The notes below the pieces were generated by a model, which was not told where the DNA came from, searched no databases, and saw nothing but the letters and a program-made list of their open reading frames with translations. 64,000 bases of DNA from Plantago major (Eukaryota > Streptophyta > Magnoliopsida > Lamiales > Plantaginaceae): NCBI GenBank assembly GCA_026545765.1, contig CM048841.1, positions 101,265,352 through 101,329,351 of the forward strand, in the 5' to 3' direction. Every line of letters begins with the position of its first letter. Position 1 is the first letter of the stretch. The position numbers and the translations under genes were made by a program. Shown one piece after another: positions 1 to 10,800 of the stretch.

Positions 1-13
1 CACTTCCCGTGAC

Positions 14-2047
14 GTGCGATTTGTAGAAAAAATATTTCCATTCGCAAGTAATTCTGCTGCCACCAATATTGGGAGGCTGACTGCCCAAGATGACAATGAA
101 TGGAGAACACCATGTGATGATGATTTTGATATTGGGCCAGCTAGTTTTGACATGTCTGATGTATATGTTAAGTCACAGTTTGAAAATTTGAGCAATGAGC
201 CACATGTGCATCATGAAGCAAATGGTTCTAATGATATGAACATTGAACAGGCAGAGAGCTCCAATGGTGAACCTGAAACTTTGGGTCATATTGGAAATGG
301 GCATAATGGAGGCCTAAGATGCAGTGATAGGTCTCACACGCAACCTTCTCATCTTATGAATTTTATAGTCGACTTGCCGAAATCAATAGACCATTCGCAA
401 TCCACGTTAGATTCGGGAACTTCGACGGTACATCCTCTTTCTCACTATGTTTCTTATGATAGATTTTCCAATGCTCACAAAGCCTATCTTGCGGCTATCA
501 CCTCGCGTGATGAGCCTCGTTTTTTTAGTCAGGCGGTGAAAGATCCAGCATGGTGTGAAGCTATGAAACGTGAGATTGAGGCCTTGGAACAAAATGGTAC
601 ATGGACCTTGACAAGCTTGCCTCCTGGAAGGAGAGCAATTGATTCTAAGTGGGTTTATAAAATAAAATATAAACCCGATGGAGTAGTAGAGCGGTATAAA
701 GCTCGCCTTGTAGCAAAAGGTTTCACTCAAGTCGAAGGAATTGATTTCCATGAAACTTTCGCTCCTGTTGCTAAGCTTGTAACTGTTCGTAGTTTACTTG
801 TTGTTGCTGCCAAGAAGCATTGGGAGATACATCAGTTGGATGTGAATAACGCTTTCTTACATGGCGATCTCCTAGAGGATGTGTACATGAAAATACCTCA
901 AGGTTTCGCAAAAGAAGGAGATACACGGGTCTGTAAATTGCACAAGTCTTTGTACGGACTGAAGCAATCCTCACGAAATTGGTACTACAAGTTTACTAGA
1001 GCCTTGAGTGAAATTGGTTTCCATCAATCAAAGGCTGATCATTCACTATTCGTCTTTAAACATGGAGGTACTTGTTTGTTTGCCTTAATATATGTTGATG
1101 ATGTGATTTTGGCTGGAAATAGTGTTGAGCAAATTGCTATTGTTAAGAAATTCCTTAATGACCGCTTTAGTATTAAGGATCTTGGAGCTTTGAAGTATTT
1201 TTTGGGTATTGAGGTGGCCCGGTCCCCCGATGGGATTGTATTAAGTCAACGAAAATACACACTTGATATTCTTAGAGAAAGCGTGATGTTGGGAAGTCGC
1301 CCTAGGGCGTTTCCTATGGAGCAGAACACTCGTTTCTCTGATGATGAGAACAGCCCCGAAGTTGATGCTCAAAAATATCGTCGTCTTGTTGGTCGATTAC
1401 TCTATTTGACTGTTACGAGGCCTGACATAACATTCTCCGTTAACCTGTTGAGCTAGTTTGTTAGTCGGCCACGCCAATCCCATATGGATGCTGTTTTCCG
1501 TGTACTTCGTTATTTGAAGTCTAGTCCTGGACATGGCATTTTTTTCGCTGCCAATGGAAATTTGAATCTCCTTGCATTCTGTGATGCAGATTGGGGTGGG
1601 TGTGTCATGACTCGTCGCTCAACTACAGGTTATTTTATTACTCTTGGAGGTTCACCAATATCGTGGAAGACTAAGAAGCAGTCGGTAGTATCTCGTTCTT
1701 CAGCTGAGGTCGAGTATCGGGCCATGGCTGCTACTGTCAGTGAGGTTTTATGGTTGCGTTGGTTGTTACATGATCTCGAGGCTCCCCAGGAGGATGCAAC
1801 ACCTTTATTTTGTGACAATCGGGCAGCCCGCCATATTGCAAATAATCTTGTATTTCATGAACGAACGAAGCATGTTGAAATGGATTGCTACTTCGTTAGG
1901 GAGCGTGTTGAATCCAAGGAAATTGAAGCCTGTTCAATCTCTACTTCAAACCAAATCGCTGATGTCTTTACTAAGGCGCTTGGGGCAGAACGCTTTCATC
2001 TTCTTGTTGACAAGTTGGGCGTTCGTAATCTTCACGATCCAACTTGA
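14..2047 (+). pseudogene. copia pol: reverse transcriptase and RNase H, broken by an in-frame stop
   Basis: One reading frame runs from before position 14 to a final TGA at 2045-2047. It shows the copia RT block (WVYKIKYKPDG at about 650-685, QLDVNNAFLHGDL at about 835-875, the catalytic YVDD at about 1090-1101) and the RNase H block (CDADWGG near 1580, then SAEVEYRAM near 1700, KHVEMD near 1870). A TAG at 1454-1456 interrupts the frame between RT and RNase H, and the same frame resumes directly after it, so there is one nonsense change and no frameshift. The product would be an RNA-dependent DNA polymerase/RNase H that copies element RNA into DNA in virus-like particles. This copy is inactive on its own, but the decay is slight, which suggests a fairly recent insertion. 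Confidence 0.93.
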
Positions 2048-2054
2048 GGGGGAG

Positions 2055-2193
2055 TGAAGGAAATGATTTCATTTCCTTACTAATCTACTTGTAGATATTC
2101 GCCTATATATATTAGATTGTATAGAATCTCTTCATATCTTCTTTATTCTCTTTCCCTTGTTTGACACTTCTGTAACTTGTATAAATTCCTTCA
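2055..2193 (+). repeat. 3' long terminal repeat of the copia element
   Basis: The LTR starts right after the purine tract TTGAGGGGGAG, with TGAAGGAA. An 8-base inverted match, TTCCTTCA, lies at 2186-2193, giving TG...CA ends and a short LTR of about 139 bp. A TATA-like tract (ctatatatatta) lies near 2102 and a second A/T motif near 2180. An alternative end is the CA at 2224-2225, which would make about 171 bp, but the 8-bp terminal match favours 2193. The 5' LTR is outside the window, so length and identity could not be compared. Confidence 0.7.
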
Positions 2194-2225
2194 GTCATTA
2201 ATAAGAAAAGCATTGTGCGGCAACA

Positions 2226-3012
2226 TCTTTTTTATCAGTATGTGTCATTTTAGATGGCAAAGATGTAAATTTGCTTCCTCGTTCGACTAGAGTCGAATTG
2301 TCTGCCTTGAAGGAAAAAAGTTTCTGATCGACGGACCGTTATCGGTCAAACAATGTTATCGTTAACTTATAATGCATTTTTTAAAATATTTAACTTCATG
2401 CTCCTTTTGTATTATCGTTTACTATGTCAATATCAATTTTACGTTAGCTTTAACTAGACATTAAGCTAAGTTAGGTCAGCTGGATTGGAGCCAATGAGCC
2501 ATGGTTTTCATAATGGGCCTTCATGTTACATCAGATAGTTTTGGGCCATTTTCAATATGGTTCATCAGTCAAAAGTTTCCAGAAGCTCCATTCACTAGGA
2601 GAATACTTCCAATATTGTTATAAATTAATTAATTGTCCCCATACAATTATTTTTTTATTTATATACGGTATACGTACACACTATCAATTCGAAAGAATAA
2701 ATTTACATATTTTTTAACTCGGACTTTTAAAATCGTATTTTTTCACGTCCATCGGACTCAAATTTGAAACCTTATCAAATTAATCCAATCCCCTACCACT
2801 TAAGCCAATATCCATTGCTATATTTTTCAATGCAAATTAATTCTATATTGAGATGAACAAAATCAATTATCAACTATTAATTTTCTTTTAAATAAAAAGT
2901 TACAAAATTATACGAGAGACGAAATTAACATCACAATTATCATTCACATGATACATGTGATGTTAAAATATTGAGTCATGTGGCTTTAGCTAAATACGTT
3001 ATATTTGTGTAA
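2226..3012. other. Intergenic AT-rich DNA, no gene seen
   Basis: Between the copia LTR and the tandem repeat array there is no open frame with coding character. The sequence is AT-rich with no clear transposon ends. It probably belongs to the distal promoter side of the HMG-CoA lyase gene. Confidence 0.6.
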
Positions 3013-3360
3013 GGTTGAGTCGTTGATATACAATATCTCGTAAAATCGGCTTAATTGAAAGTAGCAAACATTTATGAGCACAAAGGTTGAGTCGAGGTTT
3101 GATACAATATTTCGTAAAATGATCTTCAATTGAAAGTAGCTAACATTTGTGAGGACAAAGGTTGAGTGTTGAGATACAATATCTCGTAAAATCCATTAAT
3201 TGAAAGTAGCAAACACTTGTGCGGACGAAGGTTGATTCGTTGAGATACAATATCTAGTAAAATCCGTTTGAATTGAAAGTAGCAAATACTTGTGAGGACA
3301 AAGGTTGATTCGTTGAGATACGATATCTCGTAAAATCCGCTTCAGGCAGTGAGGACAAAT
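3013..3360 (+). repeat. Five diverged tandem repeats (about 72 bp) with an inner hairpin, upstream of HMG-CoA lyase
   Basis: Units begin with GGTTGA at 3013, 3085, 3160, 3230 and 3303 (spacings 72, 75, 70 and 73; the last unit is truncated). Each carries a core close to GAGATACAATATCTC, a 6-bp inverted repeat with a 3-base loop, followed by CGTAAAATC and TTGAAAGTAGC. The hairpin is perfect in units 3 and 5 and degraded in units 1, 2 and 4. The array ends roughly 100-150 bp before the CT-rich stretch where I expect HMG-CoA lyase transcription to start. Confidence 0.9.
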
Positions 3361-4548
3361 GCAATATGACAAAACAAATGCGGTTCCAACTGAAAACTAC
3401 CCGGTGATTATTTCCCACCATTTCTCTCTCTCTTCTTCTTGTTGTTAACCAAAATCAGCTTTAATGGCGATTTGATTAATTGAACAGACTCACACAATCA
3501 CAAAAACAAGAATTTGCTGCTCCATATAGTCAAATTGACAACCTAACTCACTCACACTAGCCTTAGCTTCACAAACAATTTGAAAACGACCTTTCATTTG
3601 TATTATAATGTAAACAAATATCACTCACACACACAAATTCGAAGAATTCTCCTTCACGCCTTTGTGTCTACGTATGTCCACAGACCCAACCAACCACTAC
3701 CTGCCCTTCTCTCTTTGCGTGTCCACAATTAATTACACTTTCTAGAAATTTCAAAATCCCTAAAATCTTTTAGGGTTCATAGCAAAAGGTGAGATTTTTA
3801 TTGGAAGCAAAAATTCTTGATCTTTTTTTAGGTATGTGCTTGTTGGGTCTTGTTTGTTTTTGTTAAAGACTCGAGCTTTAATGGTTATGGCTCATGATTT
3901 TAGATGAAATGATGTGTTGGAGTGGTTTTTTGGTTTTGTATTTGTTAAGTGGTTTTATGGTTCTAGATTGTGATCAGTTCATTAGGCTTGATTATGATTG
4001 CTCCATATTTGGTAGATTAAGATTGAGGTGGGATTTGTATGTTATTGGATATATTAGGCACCTTGATCATGTGTTTTTAGACTTTTGATTCGACGGATTC
4101 TAGTGTTTCGGTTTGTCAAAAATGTTAACTTGCTGATCACGTGTTTATTCGGCATTGACCCTGTTTTCGTATTGCTGTATATTATTAGATATGTTAGCAC
4201 CTTGATCGTGTGTGTTTTAGACTAGTGATCGAAGGATTCTAGTGGTTTCGGGTTGTTAAAATGTCCTTAACGTGCTGATCACGTGTTTATTCTGCATTGC
4301 TCGTGTTTTCGTACTGAAGGTATATGTCAGAGCTGTTATACAATCTGTGGTGATTGTGTAGCATTGTTTTGCTGAACCTTTTGTAAAGGATTTCCTGCCT
4401 GTTTCATCAATTACTTGTGCACAAGTTCAGTGTGAGAGAATCAATGGAATAGTTATAGTTTTGTCTTGTTTTGTTTTTGCTCGAAACAAGGGTCTAATAG
4501 ATTACTATACTTTTCTCATGATTAAGTTTTATATAATCAGCTCCAGGA
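3361..4548 (+). promoter_or_regulatory. HMG-CoA lyase proximal promoter, 5' UTR and 5' UTR intron
   Basis: A CT-rich tract (3420-3445) is typical of a plant transcription start region. A likely 5' UTR donor is AAAAG|GTGAG at about 3788 (alternative TTTAG|GTATG at about 3830). An acceptor at 4539-4540 (AATCAG) leaves only 8 bases before the ATG. The intron between them contains an imperfect tandem duplication of about 139 bp (4036-4173 and 4175-4316). Exact transcript ends cannot be read from the sequence. Confidence 0.55.
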
Positions 4549-6896
4549 ATGTCGAGTTTGCAAGAACCCCTTTGCCTTGACAAGTTGCCAAGTCTGAGCA
4601 ACATTGATCGGCTTTCTAGATTCTCGTCCAGTGCTTGCAGGCCTATCGATGATGACATGGGAATGGGTAACCGCTGGATCGAAGGGCGAAATTGCAGCTC
4701 ATCTAATAGCTGCAAGTAAGTCTACAGTCTTAACTGCACATAACTAAATAAAATGCATACTTTGCAATAAAGAAACAGAATTAGAATGAAGACATCCTTA
4801 ATGAACTGTGTTATCTCTTCATTTATAAGCGTGTAATTAAGTAATTTGGTGAATTGTAAGACAAACCACTTATCTATAGATGTTGTCAATTAACATTATG
4901 GCCACTTAGTTATTACTTGTAATATCTAGTTCTCCTGCATTTAAAATCCACATGCTCTGGATTACTCTGCTCACGAATACATGTGCTTATCTTCAGTGAA
5001 GATCGTGATGCATACACGCAAGAGCCTATGACATTCAGAAGGCAAAAGCGGAACTCATTGCAGAGGACTTCAAGTCTGGGTAGAAGTTGTGGGTCCTGTG
5101 GAACCATGAGCGATTTGCGCTACTTCCCCAATTATCAGTGTCGCTCCTACTGCAATGACAATGAGACTGGAGAAATGAAATACAGAGTAAGTCTCTACAG
5201 TACCTCTTGGCTCTTACATTCTCTTGTCATTAAATTAGAAGCAGATTCTTTAGCATCATAGCATAGATCTTAAGCAGATTTTTATTTTTGTTGCCATGTA
5301 GTTTTTCAAAGATATACCGAGATATGTGAAGATAGTAGAGGTTGGTCCAAGGGACGGATTACAAAATGAGAAGACAATTGTCCCAACATCCGTCAAAGTC
5401 GAATTGATCCGCAAGCTAGTTTCTTGTGGGTTGTCCGTTGTCGAAGCCACAAGTTTTGTGTCACCAAAGTGGGTTCCTCAGGTGATTACTTATTGCTATG
5501 TTGCGATTCTTTTAATGTTTCATTCGTAAATACTTTTTGCTTCTCTGTTCTTTTGTTTTTTTAAATATTAAACGTGTTGCTTCTTTTCATAGCTGGGAGA
5601 TGCAAAGGATGTGATGGATGCAGTTAAGGACTGCGAAGGTGTTAGACTCCCTGTGCTGACACCTAATCTTAAGGTGGTTGATAACTAATAACACATACTC
5701 CTCTTTAGTTGAATCATTGATCCGTTATTTCCTGGAAAGTAAATTTCTGAATATTTGATCAATAAATACCGTGTTCAGGGCTTTGAAGCGGCTGTTGCAG
5801 CTGGTGCTAAAGAAGTAGCTGTGTTTGCATCGGCATCAGAGTCATTTTCAAAATCGAATATCAACTGCAGCATTGAGGAGAGCCTTGCACGTTATCGCTC
5901 TGTAACTTCTGCAGCAAAAAAGCTCTCAATACCTGTTCGCGGGTATGTATTCCAGATTCCTGGCTGCGTAGTAACATTTAGTAACATGTTTCTTTAGAAA
6001 GTAAGGATGCCTTTTCTGTTTGATATGGGAATTTAGACAAAAATGAATTGAAAGTCATCGAAAAATTTGATGGAATGCTCAACCCAGTCCTGGGAAAGTC
6101 TTCTATCAGTTGCACATAATATATAAACTACACGTTCTTAGATTAATTTTGCTTAGTCAGATCACACGTCAATATTGTTAACACCATCAATCTGTGTCCA
6201 ATAGGTATGTCTCTTGTGCTGTTGGCTGCCCAGTTGAAGGTTCTATCGCACCTTCACAAGTTGCGTATGTGGCAAAGGAACTTCATGACATGGGCTGTTT
6301 CGAAATCTCACTCGCAGATACAATTGGAGTTGGTACACCTGGTAATTGTTAAAAAAAACCTTATACAAGTTGCAGAATTTCATTGGACCATGGTTGCTTC
6401 CAAATGTTTGTAGCTAACTTGCATGCCTACAACTTATTTTGGTTCAGGTACCGTCCTTCCTATGCTTGCAGCTGTTATGGCTGTTGTCCCGGTTGAGAAA
6501 CTTGCTGTCCACTTCCACGACACCTATGGGCAATCTCTTCCCAACATTTTACTCTCCATCCAAGTGAGTACCATGAGTTCTTGATCAAATTTCTTTCATC
6601 TAAATTTGAACTAAACTCAACTCATCTACTTTGCATATTTGTTGTGACAGATGGGAATCAGTGTCGTGGATTCATCAGTTTCCGGTCTAGGGGGTTGCCC
6701 TTATGCCAAAGGAGCTTCCGGAAATGTTGCAACTGAGGACGTTGTGTATATGCTCCACGGTCTCGGTGTGAAAACCAATATAGACATGCACAAGCTCTTG
6801 CTGGCCGGACAGTATATCAGCAACTATTTAGGTCGTTCATCAGGCTCCAAAACTGCAGTGGCATTGAGCCGCATTACAGAGGCTTCCAAGAATTGA
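4549..6896 (+). CDS. HMGCL: Hydroxymethylglutaryl-CoA lyase (8 coding exons, 426 aa)
   Basis: This enzyme cleaves HMG-CoA to acetyl-CoA and acetoacetate, the last step of leucine breakdown; the family is normally mitochondrial. My exons are 4549-4715, 4997-5186, 5302-5481, 5593-5673, 5779-5942, 6205-6341, 6448-6563 and 6651-6896, all with GT..AG introns and summing to 1281 bases in one frame. The catalytic motif RDGLQNE starts near residue 136, the metal-binding HFHD lies at about 328-331, and the family signature GLGGCPYA holds the active-site Cys near 361. The first ~120 residues precede the TIM-barrel domain and are Ser/Cys-rich, as in the extended N-terminus of plant homologues; I could not confirm a targeting peptide. 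The start is the first ATG after the 5' UTR intron. Gene names follow the animal symbol; plants often use HMGL. Confidence 0.95.
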
Positions 6897-7160
6897 GGGC
6901 AGTGGAGTATTTCAACTTAATACCCTGAAATATTAAGGAATCAAAGTTGGGAAAATTGATCCCATCCATGTAACTTTTTCAGTCCATTCACTGTTATACT
7001 GTGTACTGATTCAACCATTTATACCAAAATACTCCATAAAATTAATAATTTGCCCAGTCCCAACTCGGGACCAATACAAATTTGGACTTCAATTAATAAA
7101 ATAATAAAATAATATTTTTTTTGAAATTCCACTGTATATATATATATATGAAACCTTTTA

Positions 7161-7420
7161 CTTCCTCCGTCCCGTGAATCTGTACCCTTTTATTTTCAGC
7201 ACTGTTTTTAAGAAAGCCAATTGTTTAGTGTTTGTTGTTGGCAATAGAAATGATAAAGAATAAAAAAAGTATGAGAGATAAGATATATAATGATAAAGAA
7301 TGAAAAAAGTAAACGAGATAGTTGAGTTAGTAAGTATACTTTTTTGCTACTTTTTAACTGGACTAGATTTGTGAACGTCCATAAAAGAAATATGGGTCTA
7401 AATTCACGGTACGGAGGGAG
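7161..7420. mobile_element. Stowaway-like MITE (260 bp)
   Basis: The ends are inverted repeats of about 27 bp: CTTCCTCCGTCCCGTGAAT at the left and the complement of a run ending ACGGAGGGAG at the right, with about 5 mismatches. TA dinucleotides flank both sides (7159-7160 and 7421-7422), the target duplication expected for Tc1/mariner-derived Stowaway elements. There is no coding capacity. It sits between the convergent 3' ends of HMG-CoA lyase and isoleucyl-tRNA synthetase. A (TA)n run lies just left of it (7134-7149). Confidence 0.88.
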
Positions 7421-7839
7421 TATTATTAATTAATAGTAATTTTTACGAGATACCATACCGTAATCAACATTACATATTTACAAAATGCAGGTAATATTTG
7501 TAGTTAAAAAAGTTACGTTGATCCAATCTCTCATCAAAGAAAATTGCCTCATCCAAGAAACTGGTATACACTAGTAAGCTAATAAGTAAACAGACCTGAA
7601 ATTACAGAATCCATGGAACACAAAATTGTATACTATAACATAGAACTGGGACATAAAGACATTGCAGTTTTTAGTGTACAATCAACCAGGAACTCTCTTG
7701 ATATCCAAGAGGAAAGCTTTAAAAATCAGAAACTACATGATCTTCCAAGAAGATCCATAAGAAGAATAATAATTCATGGCAAAAAATTACAGCAAAATCA
7801 GGGCAAAATATAAATATAAACTCGAGCACTATCACTGAA
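7421..7839 (-). other. IleRS 3' UTR and intergenic DNA
   Basis: There is no independent gene here. The part nearest 7840 should be the 3' UTR of the minus-strand isoleucyl-tRNA synthetase gene. The short plus-strand open frame at 7613-7813 shows no domain and is probably incidental. Confidence 0.6.
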
Positions 7840-10800
7840 TCACAGAGCTCTCTTGCTAGAGAAATAATCACCAACAGTCAAGAATACATCTTTATTCACC
7901 ACCACCTCCATTGAAGGTTGATCTTCAATGCAGTTAAATTTGATCTTACCATCACCAGTCTGAAACTCTGCCTTCAGTGTATGGTGATCTCTCGACAACA
8001 AATACGTCTTCAATCTGTGTGCAAACTTGGCATTTCCATCATACAACTTAACCAGCCCATCTGTGTTGAAAACCAAAGCTGGACGAGTCAAGATGATAGT
8101 GAAAGAGAAGAGGTTGTCTGAGACTTTATCGAAAGTCTCTTCCGCAATAATGACTGCATGAGCTGGACAGAGATCCGAATGAAGCAATGGAGAACCAAGT
8201 ACATCCTTAATGTACTGTTCTTGAGAATCTAATATTTCTTGAGAAGCTGTTTCATCTTTATCCAGTGACTTGAAGTACACCTCGACAATGTCAGTAGGTT
8301 CAAGTGCAACTTTCTTCCTCAACTTCTGAATCCGGTTCACAATCTCACGAGCAACTCCAGCTCCAAGCAACGATTCATCTCTTCGCAAGTCTAGAATGAC
8401 TAAAATATCACCATCGCCTTTAGCATCAATGTCTTCCACCTTCACACCAGCCGGGGGCTTAAACTCACGATTTACCTTGATGTCATCAAGTTTCAATACA
8501 TGGGTTGCAATTGTAACCTCTCCCGCTTTCTCAAAAGCCAAGATATCTTCAGTTGACATTTGTTTAACTGCCTTTGCGACCACACCCATTGACTTTCCAA
8601 GTCTTTTCCCAAGAGCACTAAAATCAGGTTCTGCCCGTAATGTAGCGTACTTCAAAGTGTCAGCACAAGTGACCAATGACTTTACATTAAGTTCCTCAAG
8701 CACATACTCTCCTAATTTATCAGAAATATCTTTCAAGAAATCAGAATCAGGATGTACGATTACCATTTCTTTAAGTGGTGCTTTCAGAGGTTTGTTGTGA
8801 CGTTCACGAATGTTACGGGCAAGATCTATGATTGTCATCATGCGATTGACACTTTCTTCAATACGATCCCCTCCCTTCCCTGCCACCTCAGGGAAACTGC
8901 AATAGTGAATGCTTTCTTCAGCACCTTTGGCGACTTTTCTTAGATTCTGATAGAGGACTTCTGTGAAAAATGGTGTAAAAGGAGCCATTGCCTTGCACGC
9001 AGTTAAAAGCACATGGTAGAGAGTCGAGAGAGCAATTCTGCAATCTTCTTCTCCAGTACGACCTTTCAGTCTCTTTCGGTTGAACCGAACATAAATGTTA
9101 GTCAAGTTGTCCAGAAACTTCAAGAGATAAGGAACAACAGTGTATAGTCTATAAGCATCCATTTCTTGGCGCACAAAATAGACCAGACTCTGAGTTGCAG
9201 AATTAATCCATTGGTCAAGCACATTTGACGATTTCTGAAGAATGTTCTGATCAATTGGTGTGAATGGTGCAAGTCCCTCAACCTCGAGTCTTTTAGCATT
9301 CTGCACTAGAAATCTGTAGGCATTATACCACGGCAAAAAGACATCTTTCACTACACTGTATACACCATCCTTCTTAAAACGCAAAGGCTCAGCACGAACA
9401 ACGGGGGAGTTTATGATATATAGACGTACTGCATCAGCTCCGTAATCATCTATGACTTCTTTGGGCGCAGGATAATTCTTTAGTCTCTTACTCATCTTCT
9501 TTCCATCCTCAGCCAGTACAAGCCCATTGCAAATGAGATTTCGAAATGCAGGTTTATCAAAAAGTGCAGTTGACAGAACCATGAGAGTGTAGAACCACCC
9601 ACGAGTCTGATCAAGACCCTCAGCCACAAAATGCCCAGGAAAATTTTTCTCGAATAATTCGACATTCTCGAACGGATAATGAATGTAAGCATAAGGCATG
9701 GATCCACTCTCAAACCAGCAATCAAACACGTCCTCGACGCGTCTAAGAACACCAAATTCAGGACCACGGGGCGAAGGGATTGTGATGTGATCGATCTTGT
9801 GACGGTGTAAATCTGTTACTTTGGCACCAGAGAGATTTTCCAATTTCTCAATGGAATCCATGACCTCAATGTCCACCCCATCATCACTAATCCATATCGG
9901 AATTGGAGTACCCCAGAACCTACTTCGACTCACAGCCCAGTCTCTGGCATTCTCCAGCCAATTGTGAAAGCGCTTTTCTTTTACAAAATCAGGAACCCAG
10001 TAAGTCTGTTTGTTATTCTCTAGTAATTTATCTTTAATCTTCTCCACAGCAACAAACCAGCTGGGAACTGCCCTATAAATTAGAGGTGTATCAGATCGAC
10101 AGCAGAACGGATAGCTATGAGTAAAGCTTCCAGATTTGACAAGCCTGTCTTTATCTTTAACTGCTTGGATAATATCTTTATCTGCCTCCTTAACGTAACG
10201 CTTGCTAAAGTCGGTGATTCTCTCAGTAAAGCAACCATCATCATCAACTGCTACAACAAGCGTCTCACCCTTGTTAATTATGCCATTCTCCATACAAACA
10301 CGGTAATCATCTTCCCCAAATGCAGGGGCACAATGAACAATTCCAGAACCACTATCACTAGTCACGTAGTTATCTGCAACAACCCTGAATGCTACTTCAC
10401 TGTAATCCTGAAAGTAATTAAATAAAGGTACATACTTCCTTCCAACAAGCGAAGCCCCAGTCACCTTTTCCAGAACTTCGTAAGTGTCAACACTCTTTGC
10501 TTTACCACCAGCAGACTTGGCCTTGGGATTTGAATTCTCAGAACTAGCAACTCCATCAGGCAAGGCTTTCTTGGCCTTTTCAACAGGAAGCTCTGCCAAT
10601 CGTGATTCAGCAACAATGAATACTTTCTTATTGAACTTGTTGCGGACCTTCACATACGTAAAACTTGCATTGACACAGAGAGCAAGGTTAGATGGTAAAG
10701 TCCAGGGTGTAGTGGTCCATGCAACAAAACTTGCAGAATCCGGATCATCAATCACAGGGAACGACACCAATATTTCCGGATCAGGCACTTCCTTGTAGTT

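Larger units (their letters stand above)
14..2193 (+). mobile_element. Ty1/copia LTR retrotransposon, 3' part (pol end plus 3' LTR)
   Basis: The window opens inside a copia-type retrotransposon on the plus strand. The visible part runs from a variable linker (about residues 1-160 of the frame) into reverse transcriptase and RNase H, then a purine-rich tract just before a short 3' LTR. The gag, protease and most integrase regions and the 5' LTR lie left of the window. The order integrase-RT-RNase H, with RT placed last before the LTR, is the copia arrangement rather than the gypsy one. The element carries a premature stop, so this copy cannot encode a full polyprotein. The 5 bases after the proposed LTR end (gtcat) would be the target-site duplication, which cannot be confirmed without the left end. 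Confidence 0.93.

Noticed and set aside
8396-8800. Plus-strand open frame of 134 codons and several others across 7918-10798
   Set aside because: They lie antisense to the conserved IleRS coding exon and are shadows of its codon pattern.
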